Position numbers and translations under genes: made by a program. A stretch of 64,000 nucleotides of DNA, from positions 9,762,417-9,826,416 of the forward strand of contig NC_045149.1 in the NCBI RefSeq assembly GCF_008831285.2, in the 5' to 3' direction. Under the pieces are notes generated by a model. The model saw only the letters and a list, made by a program, of their open reading frames with translations, had not been told where the DNA came from and made no database searches. Every line of letters starts with the position of its first letter. The first letter of the stretch is position 1. This DNA is from Nymphaea colorata. Taxonomy: Eukaryota > Streptophyta > Magnoliopsida > Nymphaeales > Nymphaeaceae. This document shows positions 47,148 to 58,139 of the stretch, one piece after another.

Positions 47148-48084
47148 GTTATTGATGCATTTCATTTTGGCTTAAACATCTTTTCTATATGCGGTGTAGA
47201 AGAATATTGGAAGTTTGATGTTTCAAACTTTTGAAAAGGTTTTTGAACAATTGCTTAAGAATGTGACACAATTTGATGAAAACTAGAGTTGTGAAATCTT
47301 TTAAATATCATTTGAAAAGCTTGGGAAATCACTTTGAAGTCATTTTAGTGTTCTCTTAAGACTTTAAGTAAGCTTGAGATTTTGCTCTAATTCGGTTACC
47401 ACCTAATTAGAGCTCCATCTCATCTTGCTTAAGTTCTTTTAGTGATGTGATTATGCTCATTCGTGATATTGAGTGGAAGTGAATGCATGGATGCATCAAT
47501 CCTAAGATGAATGGAAGAAAAATGACTCATTCCTACCACAACATTCATCTAAGTCATCCCTACCATAACATACATCTAAGATTTTTGTTTTTATAGTTAT
47601 CATATATAAGAAAGAAAAGTTTTTGAAAATGGATTGAGATTGTAGACCATCAAGCATAAATCTAATATTGGGTCATTACTTGAGTTGTAGTCTTAATGAA
47701 GTCGGTAAATGAAAATGATCTTGGAGAAGAAAAATGTCCAAAGAATGCAAAAGATGAGATATTTGATTATAAGAAAAATTAGAGAAGGAGAAAGAGAAAG
47801 AGATCTTGAAAATCACAAAATCAAAGAATTAAAAGAAAGAAAGGTATGCATTCGTACACATATACACATATACATATATACGTATATCTATATACGTATA
47901 GATGCACATATGCAAGTTTATGAACATGAGGTTTGAATTTGAGTAGAGAAGGAAAATAAAGCTTTTTAAAAAAAAAAAGAGAAAGAGAGGGTGATAGAAA
48001 AGATGCACATACATGTGTATATACTATCACATATACACATTCATTGATTTGAATAAAAAGAAAGATTTTAGAGGAAAAGAAATG

Positions 48085-48086
<2 letters not shown>

Positions 48087-48144
<58 letters not shown>
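48087..48144. repeat. (AT)n microsatellite in 3' LTR
   Basis: AT run; the matching position in the 5' LTR (59965-60002) is shorter. Confidence 0.95.
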
Positions 48145-48146
<2 letters not shown>

Positions 48147-48791
48147 AAATTTGTAGATCACGGCATTTGACTTGAAAAGAGAAAAAGATTCTAGAGAGAG
48201 AAAGTAAGAGATTCATATATATATATGCATTCATATTGATAAAAAAAAATCATAAGAGATATGTAAACATAGAGAGAGAATGATAAAGAGAATCATCATG
48301 TGCACATATATGTATATAACATGTATATACATATATGTCTTCATGAGTCTAAAGATAAGTTAAATCATCCGACTGCAAGTTTGATATAGGCCGGAAGGGT
48401 GCTTGGACTCATACAAGAGTCTAAGCTAAGTCTCCAGAGCCATATTAGAAAGGAATCTTCTGAAAATGTTTTGCAAAACATAAATAGTTATTTCATTAGT
48501 TGCTTCCACCATTGGGTATGAAAGAAACTCAAACCACACGATAGGGTGCTCACTAGGGTTCCTAATCGGTTGATTAAAAGGAAACTATCACGAAATGATA
48601 TGAAAATGCACTTTAACATGTACAAATTCGTGAAGGTTATTCCCAGGTTGGACAAGCCCCAACCTCAAAAATTAATCAACATACTAATAAAGAGAGAATC
48701 TCAAACCACACTCTCATTCTCACCTTGCGTTCACATATAAATGGAAAATTAAGCGAGCATGCATTGATAGCATATAGACAATATTCAAGAA

Positions 48792-48793
<2 letters not shown>

Positions 48794-48832
<39 letters not shown>
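48794..48832. repeat. (AG)n microsatellite in 3' LTR
   Basis: AG run; counterpart at 60672-60708 in the 5' LTR. Confidence 0.95.
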
Positions 48833-48833
<1 letters not shown>

Positions 48834-49471
48834 ATGATGGTGGGAGAAAGAGAGACAACATGATGGAGTGAGGGAGAGAAAAAGCATGATGTAAATAGAG
48901 ATAGAACATGAGATAGAGTGCTATTTGGTCATGGGGAGATGAGGATGAGAAGAAAATAAAGAGAACAACAACCAAATTATATTCAAGAAAAAGAAATGAC
49001 AATAATAACAAGAACGTATTAATGAAGGGAAAGAATAACAACAACAACACTATAATCAAGGAAAGAAAGAACATGATTTAATCATGGAACGGAGGATCAT
49101 CTCATCTTCTTATGCTCCCGGTGCACTTGAGCATAACCTCTTGACTCTAAAATAGAGAGTAAGAGCTATCACCTTTGGCCATGGGGAGAGGAAGAAGGGA
49201 GGAAAATGAAGAATGAAAGAGGTGAGGTATTGATTACATACCTCTAGTGAGAATAGTTTTTGGAAAAATGAACACCTTAGCTTGAAGATACCCATGAGTG
49301 AAGCTCCAAGATGATGCCTCCAAGAGGGTTGTGGCTTGTTCTAAGTTGGAAAGAAATGGAAAGAGGAAGAGGGAGAGAGAGAGAGCTCAAGAGAAACTCT
49401 AAGTCTTCAAGTGAGAATACACTAGAGTTTCTCCCAAGGGCCAATCTTGCTCAAGAGGGGGAAGTGTTGGG

Positions 49472-49479
49472 TATTTATA
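49472..49479 (-). promoter_or_regulatory. TATA box of the 3' LTR
   Basis: On the minus strand CTATAAATA, about 440 bp from the LTR start, conserved in both LTRs. It marks the U3/R promoter. Confidence 0.65.
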
Positions 49480-49514
49480 GAGGATTTTGGAGCCAAACCC
49501 CAAAATTTGAATTT

Positions 49515-49765
49515 TTTTTGTAAAAGACCAAAATCGCCCTCTAAAAGAGGTTCTTTGTCAAAAAGGAGGGGCAATGGGTCTTGTTTACCAAAAAGACCAA
49601 AATTACCCTCTAAAAGAAGGTTCCTTTTGTTTACCAAAAAGGCCAAAATTGCATTTTAAAAGGAGGTTCTTTATCAAAAATGAGGGGCAAATAGGTCTTG
49701 TTTACCAAAAAAACCAAAATCACCCTCTAAAAGGAGACCTTTCTTGTTAAAAGGAAGGGCAAATG
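49515..49765 (-). repeat. U3 tandem repeats, 3' LTR
   Basis: About four units, one truncated, of a 60-68 bp repeat (accaaaatcrccctctaaaa ... caaatgggtcttgtttacc) immediately upstream of the LTR TATA box in transcription sense. Confidence 0.85.
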
Positions 49766-49918
49766 GGTCTCAAATGCTTGATTTGGATTTGAACTTGGGT
49801 TTTTGGATCTAATTTGGATTTGGATTGTGGCTTTAGACCAATTTAAATCCAAAAATTAGGTTGTGTTTTTAATAAAAGTGGGCATTCTTTTTGAAAAAAT
49901 TTGGGATGATTACAGATG

Positions 49919-49927
49919 CCCCTCTTT
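49919..49927 (-). other. Polypurine tract of the Tat element
   Basis: On the minus strand AAAGAGGGG lies four bases before the LTR start TGTAAT, the expected site for plus-strand priming. Confidence 0.65.
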
Positions 49928-50011
49928 GTTACTGAGTCGGTGCTAACTGTGCTTAGTGACAAAGATAAGCACCACAAATTTTTCAAACAAAACATTTTTG
50001 GAGAGATGTTT

Positions 50012-50212
50012 CAGGCTTAACCCCTTACCTGAATGGGTTGTTTGAACTTATATTGCAAGTTTAACCTCTTGCCTGCTTTGGTTTGCCAATATTGAATTCA
50101 GGTTTTACCCCCCTGAAATGGGTTGCCTTGGCTTACATTGCAGGTTTGACCCCTTACCTACGTGGGTTGCTCCCATGTGGCAGGTTTATCCCTTTACCTG
50201 CATGGGTCCACC
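50012..50212 (-). repeat. Tandem repeats in the Tat 3' UTR
   Basis: Five imperfect units of about 40-46 bp, each with CAGGTTTGACCCCTTACCTG-like text followed by ATGGGTTG (starts near 50012, 50059, 50100, 50146, 50181). Tat-clade elements often carry such hypervariable arrays between pol and the 3' LTR. Confidence 0.8.
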
Positions 50213-50436
50213 TTGAATAATAAAAAAAAAAATGTCTTAGTGTAATCGTCATGTTTTACAACTAGAAATAATATAGATTAAATGGTAGAATGGTAGATCG
50301 GATGTGAAATGCATAAATATTTGTCATTGATTGAAAGGTGAATACAAAAGAACTAGGCATAAAATTTCTTGAGGTGAAGGGCATTAACATGATCGATAAG
50401 TTCCACCCCATCAGCATCGATCAGTCGGTAGGAATT

Positions 50437-51549
50437 TCAGGACAAGGCTTCTTTAACAACATATGGGTCTTCCCAGTTTGGTGCCCATTTACCACGCAGT
50501 TGTCCTCTGAAGTATACAACCGATCGTAGGACCAAGTCATTCACTTTGAATTGCCTCTCAATAACTGACTTTGGCAATTGTCTATCGACCCTTTGACGAT
50601 AAGCTTCAACATGCTCAGCCGCTTTTATCCTCTTTTCATCTACCAAATCGAGCTGCATTAGACTTTTCTGTTGATATTGATGTAGAGGAAGCTCTATAAG
50701 AGAAGCGAATTTGAAAACGAGTTTCAACACATGTAAATGTAGGACTACTTCCGTTCCATAGATTAACTCTGCTGGAGTAGCATTCGTTGGAGTTTTCATA
50801 GTGGTGTGATATGCCCACAAAGCGTTATGCATCTTTTCATGCCAATTTCTTCCAGTTTCTACTGTCTGTTCCAAGATGCGGATCAGGAACTTGTTGGTAT
50901 CCTCTATTTGTCCATTGCCTTGCGGGTAATAAGGAGCTGAAAAATGGTGTGTGATGCGGTACTTGCTATACAATTGTCTCATCTTTTCATTCTTGAAATG
51001 AGTCCTATTGTCAGATACTATATCATGAGGGACTCCAAATCTGCAAAGAAGATTTTTGTGAATGAAGGACACTACATGACGTCTTTCCACTATTCTGAGT
51101 GTGATGACTTCTACCCACTTGGTAAAATAATCCATTGCAGCAAGAAAATACTTATGGCCATTAGAAACTAGAGGGGATATCAGTCTGACTACATCAAAGG
51201 CCCACATTGAAAATGGCCAAGGAGATGTCACGGAATGCAAGTGAGAGGCTGGGGCATGGATCACTGGAGCATGCATTTGGCATTTTTTGCATCTTTTGAC
51301 GAATTGGTGGCAATCTTTTTGCATGGTAGGCCAATAATATCCTGTTCGAATTATTTGTTTGGTGAGGGTTTGGTAACCAACATGGCCCCCACAATCTCCT
51401 TGATGTGATTCTTTGATGACTTCCTCCGCCTCATCTTCATCAAAGCACCGAGAGTATTCAGTGCTAAATCCACGTCTGTATAATACCCCTGCAAGAATAA
51501 AGTACCTCACTAACATACGTTGTATTACTTTTTGTTCATTTTTTGGCAT
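50437..51549 (-). pseudogene. Tat pol: integrase
   Basis: 370 open codons covering nearly all of integrase, which inserts the cDNA into the genome. The zinc-binding HHCC is present (His49, His56, Cys87, Cys90). The catalytic triad is Asp119, Asp180 and Glu216, with the retroviral DX35E spacing (VSDN...NGQIED). The core retains YFTKWVEVITL, YYPQGNGQIEDTNK, and ALWAYHTTMKTPTNATPAELIYG. The usual glycine in SDNGTHF is Arg (SDNRTHF), and the region around the first Asp is altered (AFDVVRL). It is open by itself but cut off by frameshifts from upstream pol, so it is not expressed as part of a polyprotein. Confidence 0.93.
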
Positions 51550-51848
51550 TTCAGCCGAAAACTCTCCGCTTTCAATGTACCTTTTGATGTCATGGTACTA
51601 AGGCGTATCCCCCCTTGGATATGATGAACATGCGCCATTATTTCAAAAGCAGGGTGTTCTAATCTTCCAATCTCAAAAGAAGGGATTGCTTCATTGGTTC
51701 AAAAAGTGATGGTGGATCCTAAGCTCGCAAGGCCATCCGCAATAGGGTTACCTTCTCTCTTTACGTGAGCTAATTGTACTTCTTCAAATTGACGGATTAA
51801 GGAGGCAGCGATTTCTTGATATGGCACCAACTTTTCGTCTTTGACTTG

Positions 51849-52058
51849 TCATTCTCCATTCACTTGGTTTATAATAAGCTGAAAGTCGCCGAAGGCATAC
51901 ACTCTTTTCACTTGAAAACTTAATAAAGAACGAAGTCCTTGTATAAGGGCTTCATATTCAGCCATGTTATGGGTACATAGAAAATTAAGTTTCAAAGAGT
52001 ACGGGATCATTTCGTCCTCCGGAGTGATGAGTAAGATGCCTATGCCTGCTCCCATCAA
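51849..52058 (-). pseudogene. Tat pol: second, archaeal-type RNase H
   Basis: GAGIGILLITPEDEMIPYSL, then NMAEYEALIQGLRSLLSFQV, then YAFGDFQLIINQVNGE. This is the additional RNase H between the ancestral RNase H and integrase, a feature of the Tat clade. The catalytic Glu of AEYEAL is present; the GDSQLV aspartate is kept (GDFQLI) with Ser changed to Phe. The upstream strand with the first Asp is lost at a frame break. Confidence 0.85.
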
Positions 52059-52401
52059 AGTACATCTTCCATATCGGAACTGTTTCCATTCTTAGTACAT
52101 ATTCGTTTGAAAATTCATCATTCATTTTGATTTCTTTGTACTGAGGAAAGTCTGCTAACTAATCCACAATTGCTTGTCCTTTGATTGACTTCTGAAAGAC
52201 ATATTCAAGATCATATTGCATCAGCAAAACTTACCATTTGGTGATGTGTCCATTAAGGAATGGTTATTCTAAGATATACTTGAGAGGATTAAGCTTGGAG
52301 AGGATCATGACTTCACAAGTTAGTAAATAATGTCTCAGCTTCTGACATATCCAAACCAATACTAGACAAGTTTTTTCGATTGGAGAGTACTTGTTTTCAT
52401 A

Positions 52402-52593
52402 CTAGACAAAAGCCTTGCTAACGTAATAGATTGCATGCTCGATGCGACTTCCTTCCTCATATTGTGACAAAAAGCCACCACATGCTGACTCATTCATTGT
52501 GATGTAAAGCAACAATGGTTTACCCAACAATGGGGGTTTTAGACTGGTGGATTTAATAGGTATTTCATGATCCTTTTGAATGACTGTTGGCAT
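52402..52593 (-). pseudogene. Tat pol: Ty3-type RNase H fragment
   Basis: KPLLLYITMNESACGGFLSQ, then EHAIYYVSKAF, the typical Ty3/gypsy RNase H beginning (…LYLAVSExAxGAVLxQ…PIYYVSKAL). It follows RT after a frameshift; text past KAF continues in another frame toward 52250. Non-functional. Confidence 0.8.
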
Positions 52594-52685
52594 TCAAAAC
52601 CCCATTCAAACTTGATGCCTTTCCTCAGTAGCTGGTTGAATGGTTCACATCTCATGGCCAGATTGAAAATGAATCGTCTGATGGA

Positions 52686-53290
52686 TTAGATTCGTCCTTG
52701 CAAATTTCGCAACTCCTTGATATTGGTAAGTGGTGGCATATCGATTATTGCCTTAGCTTTCGTAAGATTCATTTCAATCCCCTTCTTACTGACCATGAAA
52801 CCCAAGAGCTTACCTGACTCAACCCCAAACACACATTTTTGAGGATTCAAGCGAAGTTTGTACTGTAAAAGCCTCTCAAATGTTTGGGCAAGAGTTTCAA
52901 TGTGATCTTCTCTCGTCTTAGATTTGATCAATATGTCATCGATATATGCATCCATGATTTTATGCATCTGGTCATGGAAGATGGCAGTCATGGCTCTTTG
53001 ATAGGTAGTTCCAGTGTTTCTCAACCCAAACGGCATCACCGTATAACAGAAAGTGCCCCAAGGTGTAGTAAAAACGGTCTTAGGTTGATCATTGACTGCT
53101 AATTTCATTTTGTTATAGTCTGAATATTCATCCATAAAAGAGAACATTGCATGTCATGCGGTACTATCAACCAATATATCGATGTTTGGAAGTGGATAAT
53201 CATCTTTTGGTGTGGCTTTGTTCAGGTCTCGAAAGTCGATGCATAATCTGACTTTACCACTTTTCTTGGGGACAACCATGATATTAGCCA
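52686..53290 (-). pseudogene. Tat pol: reverse transcriptase
   Basis: Blocks in order on the minus strand: MVVPKKSGKVRLCIDFRDLN with ATPKDDYPLPNID (upstream of 53150, separated by a stop near 53148), MFSFMDEYSDYNKMKL (first catalytic Asp), FCYTVMPFGLRNTGTTYQRA, the YIDDILIKS active site, and GKLLGFMVSKKGIEMN. Several usually invariant residues are changed (FLDGYSGYNQI has become FMDEYSDYNKM). A stop and frameshifts on both sides make it inactive. Confidence 0.92.
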
Positions 53291-54415
53291 ATCACTCGGG
53301 GTAGTCAATGGCACGAATGAATTTCGCCCTTAGTGGGTCTTCTAATCCTTCTTTTACTGGTCCTTCTAGTTGAGGGTCAAGTTTGCGCAACTTTTGCTTA
53401 ACTTGCTTGCAATTGGGCTTTAAGGGCAAACGATGTTCAACCAACTGGGGGTCTAATCCTGGCATATCTTCATAAGTCTAAGCAAATGCTTCTTGGTTAC
53501 TTATAAGAAAGTCCAGCATGCTTTTCCTTTCATCTACTGACAAACTAGTACCAATTTGAAGGATTTTAGGGTCCTTTCTGGTTCCAATATTAATCTCTTC
53601 GATTGGATCATTAATCGTGGATTAGAGATGTTCTTGTTTCTGAATCTGAGTGAATTCTGGTAACTCTGACTCGGGTGTTGTCATAGATTCCATTTCACCA
53701 ACTGTTTGTTTGACAAATGCTTTTTGGGGGACTTTCGAGGAAAAAGAAGAAATTGAGACATATTGAATTCCGACATTTGTAGAGAGGAGGATAAAGGGAA
53801 AAAAAATGAACAAAATTAAAATTGATAACAAAAGATTACTTTGCATTGCCTATTGAAATGAAGTTCTTAGTTCATAGAGGGGGGTCCTCTCATGAGAGTA
53901 GACAAAAGGAAGTACAAAAGAAGTTCAAGATTACAAAATTTGTGGGAGGATTTGAAACGAAGGTGAACACTATCAACCTACGAGATCTTCTTCAAATTTC
54001 TTCATGGTATCTCAGTCCCCTGACATTCATCTGAGAAGGGATATTAATCGGCTGCAAGATGCCATCTTCATCCTTCCCAAGGCCAGTGAATGGGCGATAG
54101 CCACTTTTCAGAAACAACTGAAATCCCTTAAGGTTTTCCATGAAATGAACGTATAAGGGATGTTTTTGATAACTTGCACGATTGCTTGAAATAGTATTCG
54201 CCTATCTTCATGTTCTGCATCCATTCTTCCAAAGGTCTATCTTTTGTTGTTCTTATGCTCAGTACATCCACTGGATCAGTTGGCCTAGGGAGCATGGGTT
54301 GCACCAACCTCTCAACTGGATCCTCAGCACGTACGGTGATGACTGATGGGCCAAAATTCCATTTGAGGCATTGATGAAGAGTGTATGTGATATCTCGTAC
54401 TTGGTGGATCCAAGG

Positions 54416-54664
54416 TCATCCCAAAAGCAAGTTATATGATGGTGGTACATCTACCATATGGAATACAATGTGATGACTGGTATTTTCAATGATCACGTGC
54501 ATGTCAATGGTACCTTTACTGCTCATGCCTCGACCATCGTATCCATAGATTTTGATATCATCAGAGTGGTATTTGTCTTCACGGAACCCCAAAGCTTTGG
54601 CCGTAAGATCAGGATAAATATTCAAGTCACTTCTTCCATCAATCAATACATGTGGCACAGTCAT
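54416..54664 (-). pseudogene. Tat aspartic protease
   Basis: HVLIDGRSDLNIYPDLTAKA resembles the Tat protease active-site block (…VLIDxGSxLNIxP…), followed by DIKIYGYDGRGMSSKGTIDM and VVDVPPSYNLLLG-like text (FHMVDVPPSYNLLLG). The catalytic Asp is present; the following Gly appears as Arg in GRS. It is in the same frame as the upstream gag C-terminal half, as expected for a gag-pro fusion. Confidence 0.8.
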
Positions 54665-54790
54665 CCCATTGACCTAGGCGACGATGTAAAGAGCCTCTTC
54701 ATGATAATAACCCCATTTTGAGAGGTCTTTTAATGGAATGGTAATTGACTGGTCCTTAAATGCCTGAATCCACTCTCCTTCAACGATGCG

Positions 54791-56726
54791 CTATTCCAAG
54801 GGGAGGACCTCACCCAAGTAGCACGAATCTCCATTCGAAGAGTCACCTGACAATTTATCATCGTTGCTTTGCAGGATAAAGGTCTTTGGGATTATGGGAA
54901 GTTTCTTGGGCGAACTTCCTGTCATGCCATTCATCATAGCAATGAAATCCAGAGGTTCCTTACCTTGGTCTGCCACCATGACTTTGTGTGAATTGCTTCC
55001 AATATAAGGCTGAATGTGCTTTTGTGGATTATACGAAAGTGGAGTGCCTATAGTGATCATGGCCACAGCCGCCTTTCTGTAGTCAGGGAATGGATTCCTT
55101 AGTATCTCAAGGGTGCTTTCATCACAAATCTTGAAATCCTTGTTGATGAAGTCTTGAATAATATTTTTGAGGATAAAACAGTCCTCAGTGTCATGACCAG
55201 GGGCACGATGAAATTTGTACAGTTTTTCTTTATTTCTTCTCTTCATTTTCGAAGGCTCTTTTATTTTTGGCAAAACTATAGTTCCTTTGGCGAGAAGGTA
55301 CTCCAGGATCTTCTCATGAGACTGGCTGAGAGGAGTGAATTTTCGGTCACAGCCCCAACCTAGGTGCTTGTTCTTTCTTTCATCATCGCTTTTCGGGAAC
55401 TGCATGTTTTTCTTGTGAGTGACTTCATTGTCCTGCTTATAGCTATTGCCATGGTCCCTTCTAATGTCAGCATTAGCTATGAAGTGTGCAGGCAACTGTG
55501 TCCTTCCTCCTTTCTTTTCATCTTCTTTGTACTTAGAAGCGATAATTCCATCAAAGCCTCCTTCTTCTATTGAGTTTGCTTGTTCAATCAACTCAGCAAA
55601 GGTTTTGATCGGGGCATTGTGGATGAGACTTTTCAAGGGTTGGGCAAGATTTTTCCTAATGAGTGACAAGGCTTGTGCCTTAGAAATGGGCTCCTTCATC
55701 TTATTGCATTGAACTTTCCATTTTTGGTTGAATTCTAGAGCCTTTTCTCCCTGTTTCTGACAAAGACTACAAATGGTACTGAGGGTTGGAGTCATAGGAG
55801 CATTTTGTTCAAATCTTTTGGCAAACATCAATTTTTTTCAGTTCGATTGGATTGACATTTTCTTTGTATCATTGTACGGCAATGCCTTCAAGACTTCTTG
55901 GAAAATATCGCAACAAAGCTCTATTATTTGTCCGAATTTTGTAGCAATCATTGAAAAAGGTTGAAAGATGAACGTGTGGGCAAGTGGTTCCATCATATCT
56001 GATGAATTCTCTGGGCTAGCCTTTCACGTCTTCGTCCTCTTCAATGCCAAGGTAGTAGTCCTCACATGAGTATGAATGTTTCCCCTTCCCCCTAAGCTCA
56101 AGATTGTTCATTCTTTTCTCCATTTCATAGAATCTGTGTTTAGTCAGATTTTCATCATTACTTGATTCGACCAATTCTGGCTTGGTCTTTTTCTTCTTGC
56201 CCTTGATCTCCTTTACTTTTTCTTCAGAACTCTCACAGTTTGAGCTACTGCTAGGGATGTACTTTTTCATCTTTTTGACTTTCTTGGTAGGCTTTCTCTT
56301 CCTTTTGGGTTTCTCTTCCAAACTTCCAGTAGTGATAGGGTTAGGTGAGCTTCTTTTCACCATAATTTCTTTTCCCTTCTTGCTTCTTTTTGTTGTCTTT
56401 TTCTTCTTGAGATGAAGCAGTTCAGTTTTTTCTTCCTTACTAGTTGTCAAATCTAAATTCAAATAATCTTCATCCTAATCTGTAGGAGAAGACTTGTTGT
56501 TTTTTTTCTTTCTTTTTTGCTTGGCAGCCTTCTCATTCTTTGGTTCTAGAGTAACCATCAAGGTCTTTTGTTCTTCTTGCTCTCTCATGAATCGCTCCAT
56601 GAATAACCGGAACATATGGTAGTTTTCTAACTCTATTGCTGGGAGACCAAGTGTTTCTAGCCTAAACTCGGAAGATGAAGCTTCGTTCTGAGGAGCCTGT
56701 TTAGCTTGCGATCTGGTTTCAACCAT
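54791..56726 (-). pseudogene. Tat gag
   Basis: It starts at MVETRSQAKQAP (56726), the common start of Tat gag. The N-terminal part has a Lys-rich block (KRSKKGKEIMVK...KRKRKPTKKVKKMKK). A capsid-like core follows (YDGTTCPHVHLSTFF, then RYFPRSLEGIAVQ), and the gag core continues with KRFEQNAPMTPTLSTICSLC, FNQKWKVQC and AELIEQANSIEEG. Near 55218 FHRAPGHDTEDCFILK resembles the Tat CxFHxxxGHxTExCxxL zinc motif with its first Cys missing. Stops at 56475 and 56016 and a frameshift between 56016 and 55831 break it. Gag would form the particle that packages element RNA. Confidence 0.85.
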
Positions 56727-56946
56727 CTTGTTGGCCTTCAAGTATTCACCTTGTGAGGCATGAAAATGAAGAGTCATTGGGAGGAAATGATGACAAAATG
56801 AATGTTCATATTGCATTAAGAATTTTTAAAAGTTACATCTAAAGAAAACACTAACAAAGATGACAACAACTGAAGATGAAACGAAGAGTACAAAGTTGAC
56901 AACATAAACTTTTAGGGAAGGATGGATGGTGGTCGGTTGGCATCCA

Positions 56947-58131
56947 TCACTCGGCATATTCCTTCTTCACTACTAGGCCTATGAACCAGGTGTAGGATAT
57001 CTGTGTCTTCCATTCTTGTCGAGCTACTACAAACAATGCCGCCCATCGAGGAGAGCTGAGATCGAATTCCGGAATAGCTCCAATTAGTGCATGCATCGAA
57101 ACCATCTTTTGCCTCTGAGAGAATTGCCTCATACATCTATCAGCACAATAATCAACTATGAAGTAAGGGCCCAAGCATGTGGTGCGACGACGGTGATGGT
57201 GAATGTATCGAGGCAGACCTTGATGGCTATCAAAATAATCCCAAATGATCTCTCCTTCATTCAATTGCTCAATCAAACGACAGTATTGCTCCAAGATTGT
57301 CAATGCTCCATCAGTGTTTCTAAATAGACTGGCTTGGGGTCCCGCATGCTTGAGGAACCACAATTGTAAAGCATATGTACATCCTTCTATGAAGTCAGTA
57401 TCTCCAATGGTGAAGCGGGTGAGTCCTCGGTAAAGGAAGGTTAAAGTTGTCATTGCTACCGATAAGTGTTGGGTCCCACTATGGCCTCATATTCAAAAAA
57501 GTTGGGCAATACGAACATTTAAGAGGTCACTTCCATTGGTGAAAAGGGTCACTCTTACTGTGCAAAGCATCATACAATGTTTGATTCTTCCTATAAATTT
57601 TCGAGGCAAAGTGGAAGGTTCAACATAGGCTCCAAATTCTTCATACAAGTTTTTCAAGTTGATGCTTTAGTTCTCGTGGTTTTCAACTAGAGGCCAAGTT
57701 TTTCGTTCGGTGAAGTGGCCTATAAGGTCATTTGAATTAACCTTAGTCGTGCTCATGAGGAATTGTTTCTCTAATGGTTCATTTGAGTCACAAGTCGGGG
57801 TGGGAAGGTTTAGTATTTCGGCAAATTCATCTAATAATATTGTCATTTCTCCCCATAGAAACCAAAAAGAGGAGGTTCTTGGATTCCAACGCTCGTCGAT
57901 TGCATGCACCAAATTTTCATCTACTATCTACATTCCTCCAGCTGCCACTGTCTCTAGCCCGCATTCTTCAAAGTAGGAAGGAAACATCCGAGAGAAGGTG
58001 GGATGCCAAGACCGATACCATTCGGGAGCCAAAGGTTTAGACTCAAGAGAAATGTAGGCAGACCATTCGGGTTCTTTCCCAAAGAGGATATGATCATAAG
58101 GGAATGTGACGTCACGTTGGAAAGAATACAT
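56947..58131 (-). pseudogene. Extra ORF, plant mobile domain (PMD)-like
   Basis: A 395-codon reading frame between 5' LTR and gag, minus strand, all in one frame but cut by stops at 57928, 57667 and about 57493 and 57487. PMD-like features in order: ERWNPRTSSFWFLWGEMTIL with LDEFAEILNLPT (58% along the usual xERWRPETxTFHxxxGExTxTLxDVAxLLGLP pattern); a middle part with YEEFGAYVEPS; then SVAMTTLTFLYRGLTRF and IEGCTYALQLWFLKH, matching the helical …AVLAxLYRxLC…IGGCxxLLQxWxWxR section. PMD proteins include host MAIN/MAIL1, nuclear proteins needed for silencing and genome stability, and copies within transposons. Here the domain rides in a retrotransposon; its role is unknown. The family match is by pattern, not by search. 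Confidence 0.75.
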
Positions 58132-58139
58132 CTCGAATG

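Larger units (their letters stand above)
47136..49914 (-). repeat. 3' LTR of the Tat element
   Basis: The minus-strand LTR starts TGTAATCATCCC at 49914. The copy shares order and text with 59019-61956 throughout. A TGTAAT/ATTACA terminal inverted pair would place its other end at 47136, but homology with the 5' leader (agtccctttctctttcatt) continues to about 47075, so this end is rearranged. It is shorter than the 5' LTR because of indels in the U3 repeats and near 60770-60860. Confidence 0.8.

Noticed and set aside
48087-48832. CRISPR-like spaced repeats
   Set aside because: Simple microsatellites in a plant LTR; no repeat-spacer structure.
47821-49074. ORFs inside the LTRs (also 59689-60791)
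   Set aside because: They arise from AT/AG repeats and are not conserved as frames between the two LTR copies in a meaningful way.
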